Shown: positions 7,922-16,915, counted from the stretch's first letter. The stretch is DNA of 51,670 nt from Acidimicrobiia bacterium (GCA_003235475.1 QJWC01000066.1:1-51670); one strand, 5' to 3'. Numbers and translations: made by a program. Notes: generated by a model not told the origin, from the sequence alone.

Positions 7922-8010
7922 GGGTCGGGCAATGGTAGAGGGTGCCGCCGTGAAGCACTGGGCACTGCTGAGAGCCCCTCGACCGACACGCTGTCGGCGA
8001 TCACGCCACG

Positions 8011-8016
8011 TACGCT
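8011..8016 (+). promoter_or_regulatory. -10 element, leaderless start of DUF454-like gene
   Basis: TACGCT, then TTGCGA, then ATG at 8023. The spacing favours ATG 8023 over the in-frame TTG at 8017. Confidence 0.45.
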
Positions 8017-8022
8017 TTGCGA

Positions 8023-8445
8023 ATGGCCGTCGTCAAGAATCGCGTCCTGCGCCTCGTGCTGTTCGTGTTGGGATGGCTGTTCCTCGGCATCGCCTTCGTC
8101 GGCGTCGTGCTCCCGGGCATCCCGACCACAGGTCCGGTGCTGCTGGCTGGCTTCCTCTTCTCGAAGTCGTCCGAGCGTTTCGACGAGTGGCTCGTGAACA
8201 ACCGCTACTTCGGCCCGATCGTCCAGGACTGGCGCGCCAGGCGCGGATTCACCCGTCGCGCGAAGACCATCGCCATCGTCGCAATCGCTATCTCGTTCGG
8301 CGTCACGACGACGTTCTTCATCCACGCCATGTGGGCGAGAGCTTCTCTGTGGTTGCTCGCAGCAGTGATCGCGTCCTACATTCTCACGCGGCCCACGAAG
8401 AGTCTCGAGGCTCGACTCGCCCAGCCGGACGTCGCCAACGCCTGA
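8023..8445 (+). CDS. DUF454 (YbaN-like) inner-membrane protein
   Basis: 140 residues. The N-terminal pattern (LGWLFLGIAFVGVVLPGIPTTGPVLLAGFLFSKSS) with a conserved PGIPTT and the following WLVNNRYFGPIVQDWRARRG segment is typical of the DUF454/YbaN family of small membrane proteins. There is a helix pair at the N-terminus and two helices at ~85-125. The role of the family is unknown. The gene ends 3 bp from the convergent zinc-ribbon gene. Confidence 0.85.
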   Translation: MAVVKNRVLRLVLFVLGWLFLGIAFVGVVLPGIPTTGPVLLAGFLFSKSSERFDEWLVNNRYFGPIVQDWRARRGFTRRAKTIAIVAIAISFGVTTTFFIHAMWARASLWLLAAVIASYILTRPTKSLEARLAQPDVANA

Positions 8446-8448
8446 GCG

Positions 8449-8793
8449 CTAGCCGTTCATCTGCTCTTCGCCGACGGTCGGGAGCTCCTCTGGCATCAAC
8501 GGGTTCGGCCGGTGGGCGTGGTACGTCCTCAGGCGATCGTCGTCGCACTCCGAACACAGCGTAACCGGCCGTGTTCCGACCACGGAGAGCTGCGTTCCCC
8601 GACTCCGCTCCACCATCGCTAGCGGGACTGTCTGCAGATCGGACGACCCGCACCGCGTGCACTCATCGCGCCCGCCACGCAGCCACTGCGATCCGCACGC
8701 GCCGCATGTCAGGGCGATTCGCCCGTCAGCCTCTCCCCTACCTGTGAGATCGGCGGACTCACCGCACGAAAGGCACGCAATGTCGAGTGCCAT
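8449..8793 (-). CDS. Zinc-ribbon hypothetical protein
   Basis: 114 residues from ATG 8793, which overlaps the upstream stop codon by one base (TGATG), so translation is probably coupled. Four CxxC-type pairs are visible (CLSC, CGAC, CTRC, CSEC), enough for two zinc ribbons. No catalytic motif and no membrane segment. The C-terminus (TYHAHRPNPLMPEELP) is probably flexible. Function unknown; a nucleic-acid or protein-binding role is a guess. Confidence 0.7.
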   Translation of the reverse strand: MALDIACLSCGESADLTGRGEADGRIALTCGACGSQWLRGGRDECTRCGSSDLQTVPLAMVERSRGTQLSVVGTRPVTLCSECDDDRLRTYHAHRPNPLMPEELPTVGEEQMNG

Positions 8794-9404
8794 CAACCCG
8801 AACCGAGCGCCTGCGCGGTCGCAGCGGCAATGGCCCACGCTCGACCCACATCGACGTGCGACGCGCCCGCTTTGCGGTCGACGCCCGATACAAGGCTCAC
8901 GACCACGATCTCGGTGCCGTCCGTCGTGACGTCGTGCACGGCGACCTCGGCGAGCCGGCCAGATCCGAGCAACTGGGCGACAACGGTCACCACAGCCCGG
9001 TCGAAAGGCATCGCGTCACCGATGCGAACCGATCGACGTTCACCAAGAGCATCTTGTGCCTCAACCGATACGCCATCAGCCGTCTCCACCACCGCGACGC
9101 TTCGAAGCCCTGACACCACAGAACTCGGCGAGCCCTGGACGTGAAGAGGACTCGGTTCGTCGCCGTTGGCATCGATGATCTCGGCGAGATTCCGCCCAAG
9201 CCCACCTCGGCGCCGTACAGGTCCCTGCGCGGCGGCCCCTGACGATCCGAGGACGGCGTCCACCTCGCGCTGCACCTCCGCGGCGTCGCGGGTTCCATCG
9301 AGGTAGACGCGCGCGATCGGAACGGAGTTCGTACCGAGCTCGACGTCGACCGACGCCACGCCCGCAATGGACTCGAGTTGTTCGGAAAGGTTGTTCGCCA
9401 GCAC
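8793..9404 (-). CDS. Hypothetical protein
   Basis: 203 residues from GTG 9404, chosen because GAGGGAG lies 7 nt upstream; an earlier GTG (9431) has no ribosome site. The N-terminus (LSEQLESIAGVASVDVELGTNSVPIARVYL) resembles a small alpha/beta domain, then a linker with RRRGG, then a second beta-rich part (SVAVVETADGVSVEAQDALGERRSVRIGD). It ends with a hydrophobic Ala-rich helix. No named family recognised. Co-transcribed with the zinc-ribbon gene. Confidence 0.65.
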   Translation of the reverse strand: MLANNLSEQLESIAGVASVDVELGTNSVPIARVYLDGTRDAAEVQREVDAVLGSSGAAAQGPVRRRGGLGRNLAEIIDANGDEPSPLHVQGSPSSVVSGLRSVAVVETADGVSVEAQDALGERRSVRIGDAMPFDRAVVTVVAQLLGSGRLAEVAVHDVTTDGTEIVVVSLVSGVDRKAGASHVDVGRAWAIAAATAQALGSG

Positions 9405-9450
9405 GCAGGTTCTCCCTCGCGTGCCGAACACTAACGGTGGTCGGTGCGCC

Positions 9451-9849
9451 CTATCGGATGCCGCGTGTCTGAACCATGATGCACGCGTCGATGAGCGCGT
9501 CGAGGCCGAGCTCTTCCACCTTGGCGCGAACGGCTTCGTCTGCGGCGCCAGGCTGGATCCACACGGCGGCTCCCGGTATCTCGGCGACCGCCTCCAGCAC
9601 CCGCATCGTCCGCTTCGGTGGCACGACGACGTTCACGATGTCCGGCTTCTCGGGGAGGTCAGCGAGGGACGGATACGCCTTGTCCCCGTCAATGGTTTCA
9701 CGAGTCGGATTGACACCGACGACGCGAAAGCCCTTCCGCTTCAGGTCCTTGTAGATGATGTTGCCGTACTTGTGCGGTGCATCGGTCGCCCCGACGATCG
9801 CAATCAGCGGGTCGGGCAGCATGAGTTTTTCGGAAACAGGATCGTTCAT
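9451..9849 (-). CDS. CoA-binding (YccU-type) protein
   Basis: 132 residues forming one Rossmann-like CoA-binding domain: AIVGATDAPHKYGNIIYKDLKRKGFRVVGVNP near the start and PDIVNVVVPP...VWIQPGAADEAV later, typical of the CoA_binding_2/YccU family. These stand-alone domains bind CoA or a nucleotide in the cytosol; no reaction is known. GGAGGG lies 12 nt before the ATG. Downstream is the 203-residue hypothetical protein on the same strand. Confidence 0.85.
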   Translation of the reverse strand: MNDPVSEKLMLPDPLIAIVGATDAPHKYGNIIYKDLKRKGFRVVGVNPTRETIDGDKAYPSLADLPEKPDIVNVVVPPKRTMRVLEAVAEIPGAAVWIQPGAADEAVRAKVEELGLDALIDACIMVQTRGIR

Positions 9850-9877
9850 GTCGCGACCAACCCTCCTGCCACGGACC

Positions 9878-11848
9878 CTATTCCCCCGACGACTCGCCAG
9901 GAGTCGTGAACACGGTCGTCACCGTCGCCGCAAGGATGGAGAGGTCGAGGCGAGTCGACTGTTCGGCCACGTACCGCTCGTCCCACGCCGTCCTCTCCGC
10001 GAGTGCGATCTCGTCCCTTCCGTGTACCTGCGCCATTCCCGTGACGCCAGGCTTGACCGTGAACCTTGGGTTGTCGAGCCCTATGAGTTCAGCTTCTGCC
10101 CGGACGAGTGGCCTCGGGCCAACGAGCGACATCGATCCCTTCAAGACGTTCCAGAGGTTCGGCAGCTCGTCGATCGACCAGCGCCGCAATCGGCTTCCGA
10201 CACGCGTGATGCGCGGGTCCTCCTCGATCTTGATCGTGTACTCGTCGTCGTAGCTGCCAGCCTCGCGGAGCCGCGCAAGGTGATCATGGAACACTTCTTC
10301 GTCGTGGTCGATCACCATCGTTCGGAGCTTGATCATCCAGAAGTCACGGCCACCTCGCCCGACGCGTTGCTGCCGGAAAACGGCGGGGCCTTTCGAATCG
10401 AGTCGCACCGCGATCGCCGCGACGACGAGCACGGGGAACAGCAGGACGAGCAGCACCATGGATCCGGCAATGTCGATCGACCGTTTCACCACGGCGTACC
10501 CGTGTGACGACGTGAGTTCATCTGCGTCCTTCACGAGCGCGGCCACCATGAGCGCGAGTAATGCGGCTGCCTCACCGACGAGGAAGGCAACCACGACGTG
10601 GAGTACGGGGTCGTCCATCCTGAAGAGCACCATCGCAATCGACGAGATGACCGCGACCGCCCATGCCATCGCGAGCCTGAGCGACTTGCCACCCGCGACC
10701 AAAATCTGCCCGATGAACAAGGCACCAGCAGCAAGCACGACTCCCGCACCGGCAAGCGCAGCGACGACCGTCTCTGGACGGAACCCGGCTCCGAAGGCGA
10801 CGCCCACGAGGGTCGGTCCCAGAAGAGCGCCAGCGAGTGCTCCGACAACAGCGAGGACGATCGATGCGATCGCAATGCCGCGTGCCCACGCTCGCAACTC
10901 CCTTCGCTCGCCCCGCGCCGCCATCTGTGTGAACGGCGGGAGAATGCGCGCGATCAGGTTGTAACCGAGTGTCAGCGGCGCCCGCGCGATCAAAAGCGTC
11001 GCGTACGTGATCGAGAACTGCGCTGCGGTTGCGCCGAGCCTCGACGCAACCAGTGGGCCTGCGAGCAACAGGGCCTGGGAGGCAGCTGCGGCCATCACCA
11101 AGCCCGTCAGGAGTCCGCGTTCCGACTCGACGTCGCGCTCCACAGCGCCCGCATGAGCCGGTTCGTTGGACCCCTTCCATGGGCGCCAGAAGAAGATGAC
11201 CAGAGGTCCTGCGATGTGCGCCCACGCAAACCCTGTGACGCTTGGTGCGGCAACAGCGACGACGAGCGCGACACCCACACGGAGCAGGGATGCGGCCGCC
11301 GACGAGTACCCGTAGGCGCGGAACCTTCGGAACCCTGCGAGATACCCTCGGCCGACCGCGAAGAAGAAGTGCACGAGCACGGTCAGCAGCATGAAGATCA
11401 CGAACTCGCGTCGCGACGTGAAATAGTCGTCGCCGGCAGCCGACACAACGAACACTGCGCCGGCGGTGGCGGAGAGCACGAGCGCGATCCCCCTCGCTGG
11501 GACCACCCAGCCTCGCATTCCGAATGTGAGCCGTCGGATCACGAACTGCTCGATGGGAAGCAGAACGATCACGAAGGCGAGGAAGTGCGCCGTGAGCAGC
11601 ACGCCGATCGGGGCGAACCCGTCCTCCCCGAGCGCCTGCCCACCGATGAACTGGTACACGTACGCGCCGACGCCCGCCACGAGGCTCCCGAGGACGATGT
11701 CGAGCGTGCCGTCGCTGCGCATATATGCGTAGCGGCCGCCGACCCCGCGTGACGGCGCGTCGCTCTCTTCGGGTATGTCGGATCGGTCCACAGCACTCCG
11801 GGCTCGGCGCAGAGAGAATACCGACGTGCCATACGGACTCCGTGCCAT
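9878..11848 (-). CDS. Fusion: polysaccharide flippase-like domain + initiating sugar phosphotransferase
   Basis: 656 residues from ATG 11848 (an alternative start, ATG 11722, is just before the first helix). Residues ~48-440 contain about 12 membrane helices and a Wzx/MurJ-like segment (YNLIARILPPFTQMAARGE). Residues ~454-650 are a bacterial sugar transferase: KRSIDIAG, one re-entrant helix, KLRTM (507-511), catalytic Asp560-Glu561 in SIDELPNLWNVLKGSMSLVGPRP, and PGVTGMAQVHGR (600-611). Usual family members have a short CoA_binding_3/four-helix N-terminus instead. Known function of the C-domain is to load a sugar-1-phosphate on undecaprenyl phosphate. Pairing start and export in one protein is inferred. 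Divergent from an LCP ligase. Confidence 0.85.
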   Translation of the reverse strand: MARSPYGTSVFSLRRARSAVDRSDIPEESDAPSRGVGGRYAYMRSDGTLDIVLGSLVAGVGAYVYQFIGGQALGEDGFAPIGVLLTAHFLAFVIVLLPIEQFVIRRLTFGMRGWVVPARGIALVLSATAGAVFVVSAAGDDYFTSRREFVIFMLLTVLVHFFFAVGRGYLAGFRRFRAYGYSSAAASLLRVGVALVVAVAAPSVTGFAWAHIAGPLVIFFWRPWKGSNEPAHAGAVERDVESERGLLTGLVMAAAASQALLLAGPLVASRLGATAAQFSITYATLLIARAPLTLGYNLIARILPPFTQMAARGERRELRAWARGIAIASIVLAVVGALAGALLGPTLVGVAFGAGFRPETVVAALAGAGVVLAAGALFIGQILVAGGKSLRLAMAWAVAVISSIAMVLFRMDDPVLHVVVAFLVGEAAALLALMVAALVKDADELTSSHGYAVVKRSIDIAGSMVLLVLLFPVLVVAAIAVRLDSKGPAVFRQQRVGRGGRDFWMIKLRTMVIDHDEEVFHDHLARLREAGSYDDEYTIKIEEDPRITRVGSRLRRWSIDELPNLWNVLKGSMSLVGPRPLVRAEAELIGLDNPRFTVKPGVTGMAQVHGRDEIALAERTAWDERYVAEQSTRLDLSILAATVTTVFTTPGESSGE

Positions 11849-11912
11849 CCGACGCGTGTTCGCGGCCCAGGAAGGACCTACTACATGGACCCTGTCTCTA
11901 CCATGGCGCTCA

Positions 11913-13364
11913 ATGTCTCACCCGGACACTGCTCCCTCTTCGTCCAAGCCCTGGCTCGCGGCCATCGCGTCCGCGATCGTGCCCGGGGTCGGCCAGTTCG
12001 TGGCTGGCGACTCCCGTCGTGGACGACTTCTGCTCCTGGTCGACGTCGCGATCCTCGTCGTCGTGTTCCTGTGGTTCAGGGACAAGACGCAGTTCCTGAT
12101 CCACTGGATCAAGCCAACATCGCTTGCGATCATGATGGTGGCGAACATCGTGCTGCTCGGGTACCGGCTGTGGGCAGCTGACGACGCTTACCGGATCGCC
12201 AAGCGTCGGACGGGTGAGTCCGGCGCGACGCCAGCAGGCGCCATGCTCGTCGCGGGCCTAGGGCTTGGGCTCTTGATTCTCCTCCCCCACGCGTGGTTCG
12301 GGTACATCGACATGAAGCAGTACGACCTCCTCACCTCCGTGTTTGTTGCATCCCCGACGACGACAACCACCACGGTCCCAAATACCCCGCCGCCGACGGA
12401 TTCGACCGGATCGACCGTTACGAGCTCGACGACATCGACAACACCTGCGCAGTCGCCATGGGATGGATTCGAGCGCCTCAACATCCTGCTCATCGGCGGC
12501 GACTTCGGTGAGGGGCGAACGGGCATTCGTACCGACACCATGATCACCGTATCGATCGACCCGGCGACGGGCGAGTCGGCGATGTTCTCGGTCCCCCGCA
12601 ACTGGACCCAGTCACCTCTTCCCGACGGAATGGGCATCTGGGACTGCAATTGCTATCCCGAGTTGATCAACGAGCTCTGGGTCGCGGGTGAGCGATGGCC
12701 GGACGCCTTCCCGGGGCCCGGCACGCCATCCGAGAACGCCGTGAAGGGGATCATCTCGGAGTTCCTCGGCATTCCTATCCACTACTACGCGATGGTCAAC
12801 CTCGACGGGTTCGTCGACGTCATCGACGCACTCGGGGGCGTCGAGATCTACGTTCCCTCACAGGTCATCGACGAGGAGTACCCGAGCGAGGACGGCAAGG
12901 GCACTGAACGGATCGTGATCGAGCCCGGTCTCCAGAAGATGGACGGCCACCTCGCCCTCGCGTATGCGCGCACGAGGCATCAGGACAGCGACTACTTCCG
13001 GATGAACCGCCAGCGGTGTGTGATCGAGGCCGTGATGCAGCAGGCAGATCCGGCGTCGCTTCTGCTCAACTTCGGCAAGTTCGTGGATGTCATCAAGCGG
13101 TCCATGACAACCGACATCCCGCTCGACACCCTCCCGAGCCTCGTGGAGCTGATGCCGAAGGTCGATCTCGAAAACGTCGTGTCCGTGCGATTCATCCCGC
13201 CGGAGTACCACCTGAAGTTCCGGGACGACGGTAAGGCCGGACGGGTGCCGAACATAGAACTCGTCCACGAGCACGTCGCCCTCGTCATCGCAGACCCGGA
13301 GCGCGCCGTGACAGAACTCGGCCTCAGCCAGCTCGACGACGTGTGTGGGGACCCGAACGCCTGA
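11913..13364 (+). CDS. LytR-CpsA-Psr (LCP) family cell-wall glycopolymer ligase
   Basis: 483 residues from ATG 11913 (TACCAT lies 8 nt upstream; the frame is open further 5' but overlaps the divergent gene). The N-terminus has a PGVGQF motif with about four membrane helices to ~residue 130, then a Thr/Pro-rich linker (~145-175), then an LCP domain: NILLIGGDFGEGRTGIRTDTMITVSIDP, SVPRN, HYYAMVNLDGFVDVIDALGGVEIYVP, and LAYARTRHQDSDYFRMNRQR with the conserved Arg residues. LCP enzymes move undecaprenyl-linked polymers onto peptidoglycan outside the membrane. Divergent neighbour to the flippase-phosphotransferase fusion. Confidence 0.9.
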   Translation: MSHPDTAPSSSKPWLAAIASAIVPGVGQFVAGDSRRGRLLLLVDVAILVVVFLWFRDKTQFLIHWIKPTSLAIMMVANIVLLGYRLWAADDAYRIAKRRTGESGATPAGAMLVAGLGLGLLILLPHAWFGYIDMKQYDLLTSVFVASPTTTTTTVPNTPPPTDSTGSTVTSSTTSTTPAQSPWDGFERLNILLIGGDFGEGRTGIRTDTMITVSIDPATGESAMFSVPRNWTQSPLPDGMGIWDCNCYPELINELWVAGERWPDAFPGPGTPSENAVKGIISEFLGIPIHYYAMVNLDGFVDVIDALGGVEIYVPSQVIDEEYPSEDGKGTERIVIEPGLQKMDGHLALAYARTRHQDSDYFRMNRQRCVIEAVMQQADPASLLLNFGKFVDVIKRSMTTDIPLDTLPSLVELMPKVDLENVVSVRFIPPEYHLKFRDDGKAGRVPNIELVHEHVALVIADPERAVTELGLSQLDDVCGDPNA

Positions 13365-13373
13365 GCGGCGTTC
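13355..13373. terminator. Hairpin between convergent genes
   Basis: GAACGCC-TGAGC-GGCGTTC: a perfect 7-bp stem with a 5-base loop, overlapping the stop codon of the LCP gene and just before the convergent gene's stop. No T-tract on the plus strand, so termination strength is uncertain. Confidence 0.5.
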
Positions 13374-13748
13374 CTATACCGTCTCGACTATCGAGTCGAC
13401 CCAGATGGCCGTGTCGGTCCGTCGGTAGATGCGACCGTGGATGGAACGCACGACCTTCCACTCCTTGACCCGTTCCACGTATGGCTCCACGGTCGGCTCC
13501 GCTTCAGTCGGCTGCGGAGCGACCGCGACCGGAGGTTCGTCGACCTTCGGGACGGCCGTGAGGACAGGTTCAGGCCGCTCGACGATCGTGATGTCGTCGA
13601 CCTCGACTTCGACCTCCGGCCGTTCGGGCGAGTATGGAAGATTCGACGGCATGTGTTCGCCGTACTTGGACCACACCTTCTGACGCGACGGCGTCACAGG
13701 TGCATCGAGCGAGCGACCAGGATGGATCGGCTTCGACGACCTCGGCAT
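13374..13748 (-). CDS. Pro/Glu/Val-rich hypothetical protein
   Basis: 124 residues. Start ATG 13748 is chosen because GGAGGTAGGA lies directly upstream. The middle (~50-95) is an acidic Pro/Val/Glu-rich low-complexity stretch (PERPEVEVEVDD..., TEAEPTVEPYVERV). The C-terminus (EWKVVRSIHGRIYRRTDTAIWVDSIVETV) looks folded. No membrane segment or signal. Unknown family, lying between two envelope-related genes. Confidence 0.6.
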   Translation of the reverse strand: MPRSSKPIHPGRSLDAPVTPSRQKVWSKYGEHMPSNLPYSPERPEVEVEVDDITIVERPEPVLTAVPKVDEPPVAVAPQPTEAEPTVEPYVERVKEWKVVRSIHGRIYRRTDTAIWVDSIVETV

Positions 13749-13847
13749 TCCTACCTCCGACTCCAACGATACCGCTCGTGCCGCCCCGAGGAAAGTGGCG
13801 ATTTGCGGGGGGCTACTGTCCGCCCCGCAGGGCACAAGGAGAACATC

Positions 13848-15617
13848 ATCAGCTGGAAGAGACGAGCCTTCGTCGCTGGCGGAATCGCCGGAGCGCGCTT
13901 CGCGGTGAAGGCGTTCGAACCGAGCCTGATGAAGCGTTCCGCTCTCGATCAGGGCCTCATCTCCGGCGGAAGCTTCCTGACCGGCTTCGTATCAGGTGCC
14001 GCGACGAGCGTGGTCGTGTCGGTCGTCCCGTTCCTCAGGGGTGGATTGATCGTCCGCGCCGTGGGTACGGCGGCAACAGCTGCAGCTTCGATTCGAGCCG
14101 CGAGCGATGACGGAGGCGACGCGTCAGAGGGAGCGGCGTGGACGGAAATCGGCGCGGAGGTCATCTCAGCTGCGGCGCTTCCTGCCGTCGGAAGCCGCCC
14201 GGACAAAGGAAACGGGTCTCTGTCCCGCTTTGTCACGGTGGTCGCCGTCGGCAGCTCGGCTGCATTCGAGACCGCGGAACTCCTCGACGCCAGACAGGAC
14301 CGGGCGGACGCGAAGTACCTCGCGACGGCCGTAGGCGTGGGCGTCGGAGCCAACGCTGCCGTGTTCGCCATCGCTGGCACGGTTGTGGGCATCGGAAAAG
14401 CTGCCTACCGATTCGTGCCGGGCCCGAGACCGGCACGAGCCCTTGCGGGGGCAATCGGCATGGCCGCCGCCGCAATCGGTGTCAAGGTGGGTGCGAAGGC
14501 CGCGCTCCGCAGAGTGATCGGAAGGCTCGCGGCTGGCAACCGTGCCACCGAAATCGCATATGCCACACCGCCTCAACTCGCCTCCGTCTCGGGAAGCCGA
14601 TTCAGCCTCGTCCCCTATGAGAGCCTCGGTCTGCAGGGTCGACGCCTCGTTTCTGAGGTCACGACAGCCGCTGACATAGAGGACGTGATGGGCGAGGCAC
14701 CGCGGGCCGAACCCGTTCGTGCGTACGTAGGCGTCGGATCTGCGGCGGATGAGAACGACCGCGTCGAGCTCGCGATCCAGGAACTCCGTCGAGCGGGTGG
14801 CTTCGACCGGTCCGTGATCATCGCTGCATGCCCCGCTGGAACCGGATACGTGAACTACATCGCCGCCGAAGCTGCGGAGCTCATGGCGCGGGGCGACGTG
14901 GCGATCGTCGCGGTGCAGTTCGGGGAGGTTCCATCGATCTTCTCGATCAACAGACTCGGCGACGCCGCCCGTCTCTACGAGAAGCTCATCTCGCGGCTTC
15001 GCGAGGAGGTCGACGCGCTCGGTCGCGACATCCGGCTCGCAGCGTACGGCGAGAGCCTCGGCTCGATAGCGAGCCAGCTCGGGGTCGCGAAGGCATCGGA
15101 GGGTCACGATGGGCTGATCGTTGATGACGCGTTGTGGGTCGGCACGCCGGTCGGATCCCCGCTGTTCGTCGAACTGACCGCCAACGGGGTCCCTGTCTTC
15201 GACCACCCTGACGACTACCGGAAGTACCTGGCGGATGGCAACGCGGTGCCGGACGTGTTCTTCCTGAACCACGACAACGATCCGGTCACGAAGTTCACGG
15301 GCGAGGTCGCCTATCGACAACCAGCGTGGCTGGCCACCTCGGATCGCGGAAGGGGCATCGACCCCGCCCAACGGTGGCTCCCTGGCATCTCCTTCTGGCA
15401 GGTCCTCTTCGACACGAAGAACGCCGCAACGGTGATCCCCGGCGACTTCCTCTCCACAGGTCACGACTATCGCGCAGATCTGGCGACCTTTGTTCGTGCC
15501 GCGTACGGGTTCGACGACGTCTCGGACGATCAGATGGCCGCCATCGAGCAACGCCTCAGGGACTCGGAAGTGGCCAGGGCAAAGGCAATCGCCGAGGGAA
15601 AGGTTCAGACGGCCTGA
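13848..15617 (+). CDS. Abhydrolase_9-type alpha/beta hydrolase membrane protein
   Basis: About 589 residues. The N-terminal ~280 residues are small-residue-rich with several membrane helices. The C-terminal ~300 residues are an alpha/beta hydrolase of the actinobacterial PF10081 type, with nucleophile elbow GESLGS (Ser codon 15054-15056), NHDNDPVTKF and GHDYRADLATF holding candidate Asp and His. Start is uncertain: AAGGAG at 13836-13841 is placed 6 nt before ATC 13848, with TACTGT upstream at 13814; the nearest ordinary start is GTG 13905. Substrate unknown; an envelope lipid or ester is a guess from neighbours. Confidence 0.75.
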   Translation: MSWKRRAFVAGGIAGARFAVKAFEPSLMKRSALDQGLISGGSFLTGFVSGAATSVVVSVVPFLRGGLIVRAVGTAATAAASIRAASDDGGDASEGAAWTEIGAEVISAAALPAVGSRPDKGNGSLSRFVTVVAVGSSAAFETAELLDARQDRADAKYLATAVGVGVGANAAVFAIAGTVVGIGKAAYRFVPGPRPARALAGAIGMAAAAIGVKVGAKAALRRVIGRLAAGNRATEIAYATPPQLASVSGSRFSLVPYESLGLQGRRLVSEVTTAADIEDVMGEAPRAEPVRAYVGVGSAADENDRVELAIQELRRAGGFDRSVIIAACPAGTGYVNYIAAEAAELMARGDVAIVAVQFGEVPSIFSINRLGDAARLYEKLISRLREEVDALGRDIRLAAYGESLGSIASQLGVAKASEGHDGLIVDDALWVGTPVGSPLFVELTANGVPVFDHPDDYRKYLADGNAVPDVFFLNHDNDPVTKFTGEVAYRQPAWLATSDRGRGIDPAQRWLPGISFWQVLFDTKNAATVIPGDFLSTGHDYRADLATFVRAAYGFDDVSDDQMAAIEQRLRDSEVARAKAIAEGKVQTA

Positions 15618-16915
15618 GCAACAGCCTCGACCACCGCCCGGCGTTCGTCCCACATCGCCTCGTACACGTCCTTGATGCTCCGGGACTTCCTGAGACCTCG
15701 AACGGCCCTCAACAGGAGCACCACGCGCTCGTACCACGCGATCACCGCGAAGAGGTACACGGGCAGCAGTACCACGGTCGCAGCCACGTACGTGGTCCCG
15801 CCCCATCGCCACGCTGACCAGAGCCACCCGCCCCACACGATCGCGAAGGCAATCATGGCTCCAATCGGCTTGATCGTCGCCTGCACCGCATCATCGACCC
15901 TCAGGCGTCCGATCAGCCACACGATCGCCATCGGTACGGCATTGACGACGGCTCCAACAAGCGCGAACGGCAGCAGCACCAGCCCGATGATCAGCGTTCG
16001 GACTACGTACCAAGCGAACTTCGTGAGCCGGTTCAGGCCGCCGACGAACATCTCGTCGTCGAGACCGACGCCGTCGAGGCTTTGCTGATACCGGTCCATC
16101 GCCTCCACGACCGAGTCGGTCTCTTTCGAGAGCTCGAGCAACCTCGCGAGCCGTTCCCGATCTCCACGCCCGATCGCCGGGTCGTTTCCGTCCGGCGGAC
16201 GGAGCGCAACCTGGGCTGCGTTCGACAGTGTGCGCGCCTGCATCCAGTCCTCGAAGTCAGGAGCCGCGAGCCTCAGATTGTGCTCCATCCGCTCCGTCAA
16301 CGCCTTCACGGCCGACCGGTTCGAACCGTCTGCAGGCTCACCGTCGATCACGAACTCGCCGATCTCGGCATCCAGGTCGATCTCCCAGCCGATATCGACG
16401 AAAACATCGGATCGAAGCGCCGCCTTGTTCTCGTAGTGGATTCCTGCGCTGATGAGCGAGAGGCCCTCGACACCGTCGGCCCTGGCGCCGAGGGCTATGC
16501 GGGCCGAGCCCGTCTTGATCGCCGCGATGTGCGGCGTGTCGACCGTGATGCCCTCCGGGAAGATCGTGATCAGCTCACCTTGATGGAGGGCCTTGTACGT
16601 GCTCGCGAACATCTGGTCGTTCGTTGTCCGCGCCCCCTTGTCTTCGGGCTTGTGCACCGGAATGGCTCCGACCCCGTTCATGAGCCATCTCGTCGGTGGG
16701 ATCTTCCAGATGACGTCCCTCGCGACGAACCTCGGGATCCGGTCCATCGCGTATGCAAGGAGCAGAGGGTCGGCGAAACCACCGAAGTGGCTCGAGTTCG
16801 CGAGCTGCGGGCCATACGACGTGAGCCCCTCTCGCTGGCGTACCTCCACCTTGCGGTAGATGGCTCGAACCAGCCATTGGGCGAGCTTTGCGATGACGCG
16901 GTCCTTTCGGGACAT
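15605..16915 (-). CDS. PlsC-like acyltransferase with C-terminal membrane domain
   Basis: 436 residues from ATG 16915 with GGAGG 6 nt upstream. Residues ~1-200 are a glycerolipid acyltransferase (LPLAT) domain: SSHFGGFADP gives His43 and Asp49 (an HX5D spacing rather than the more usual HX4D), and FPEG lies at 119-122. A ~100-residue helical linker follows, then four membrane helices in the last ~130 residues. It probably moves an acyl chain onto a phospholipid precursor or an envelope glycolipid. Convergent with the hydrolase gene, overlapping by 13 bp. Confidence 0.85.
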   Translation of the reverse strand: MSRKDRVIAKLAQWLVRAIYRKVEVRQREGLTSYGPQLANSSHFGGFADPLLLAYAMDRIPRFVARDVIWKIPPTRWLMNGVGAIPVHKPEDKGARTTNDQMFASTYKALHQGELITIFPEGITVDTPHIAAIKTGSARIALGARADGVEGLSLISAGIHYENKAALRSDVFVDIGWEIDLDAEIGEFVIDGEPADGSNRSAVKALTERMEHNLRLAAPDFEDWMQARTLSNAAQVALRPPDGNDPAIGRGDRERLARLLELSKETDSVVEAMDRYQQSLDGVGLDDEMFVGGLNRLTKFAWYVVRTLIIGLVLLPFALVGAVVNAVPMAIVWLIGRLRVDDAVQATIKPIGAMIAFAIVWGGWLWSAWRWGGTTYVAATVVLLPVYLFAVIAWYERVVLLLRAVRGLRKSRSIKDVYEAMWDERRAVVEAVAQAV

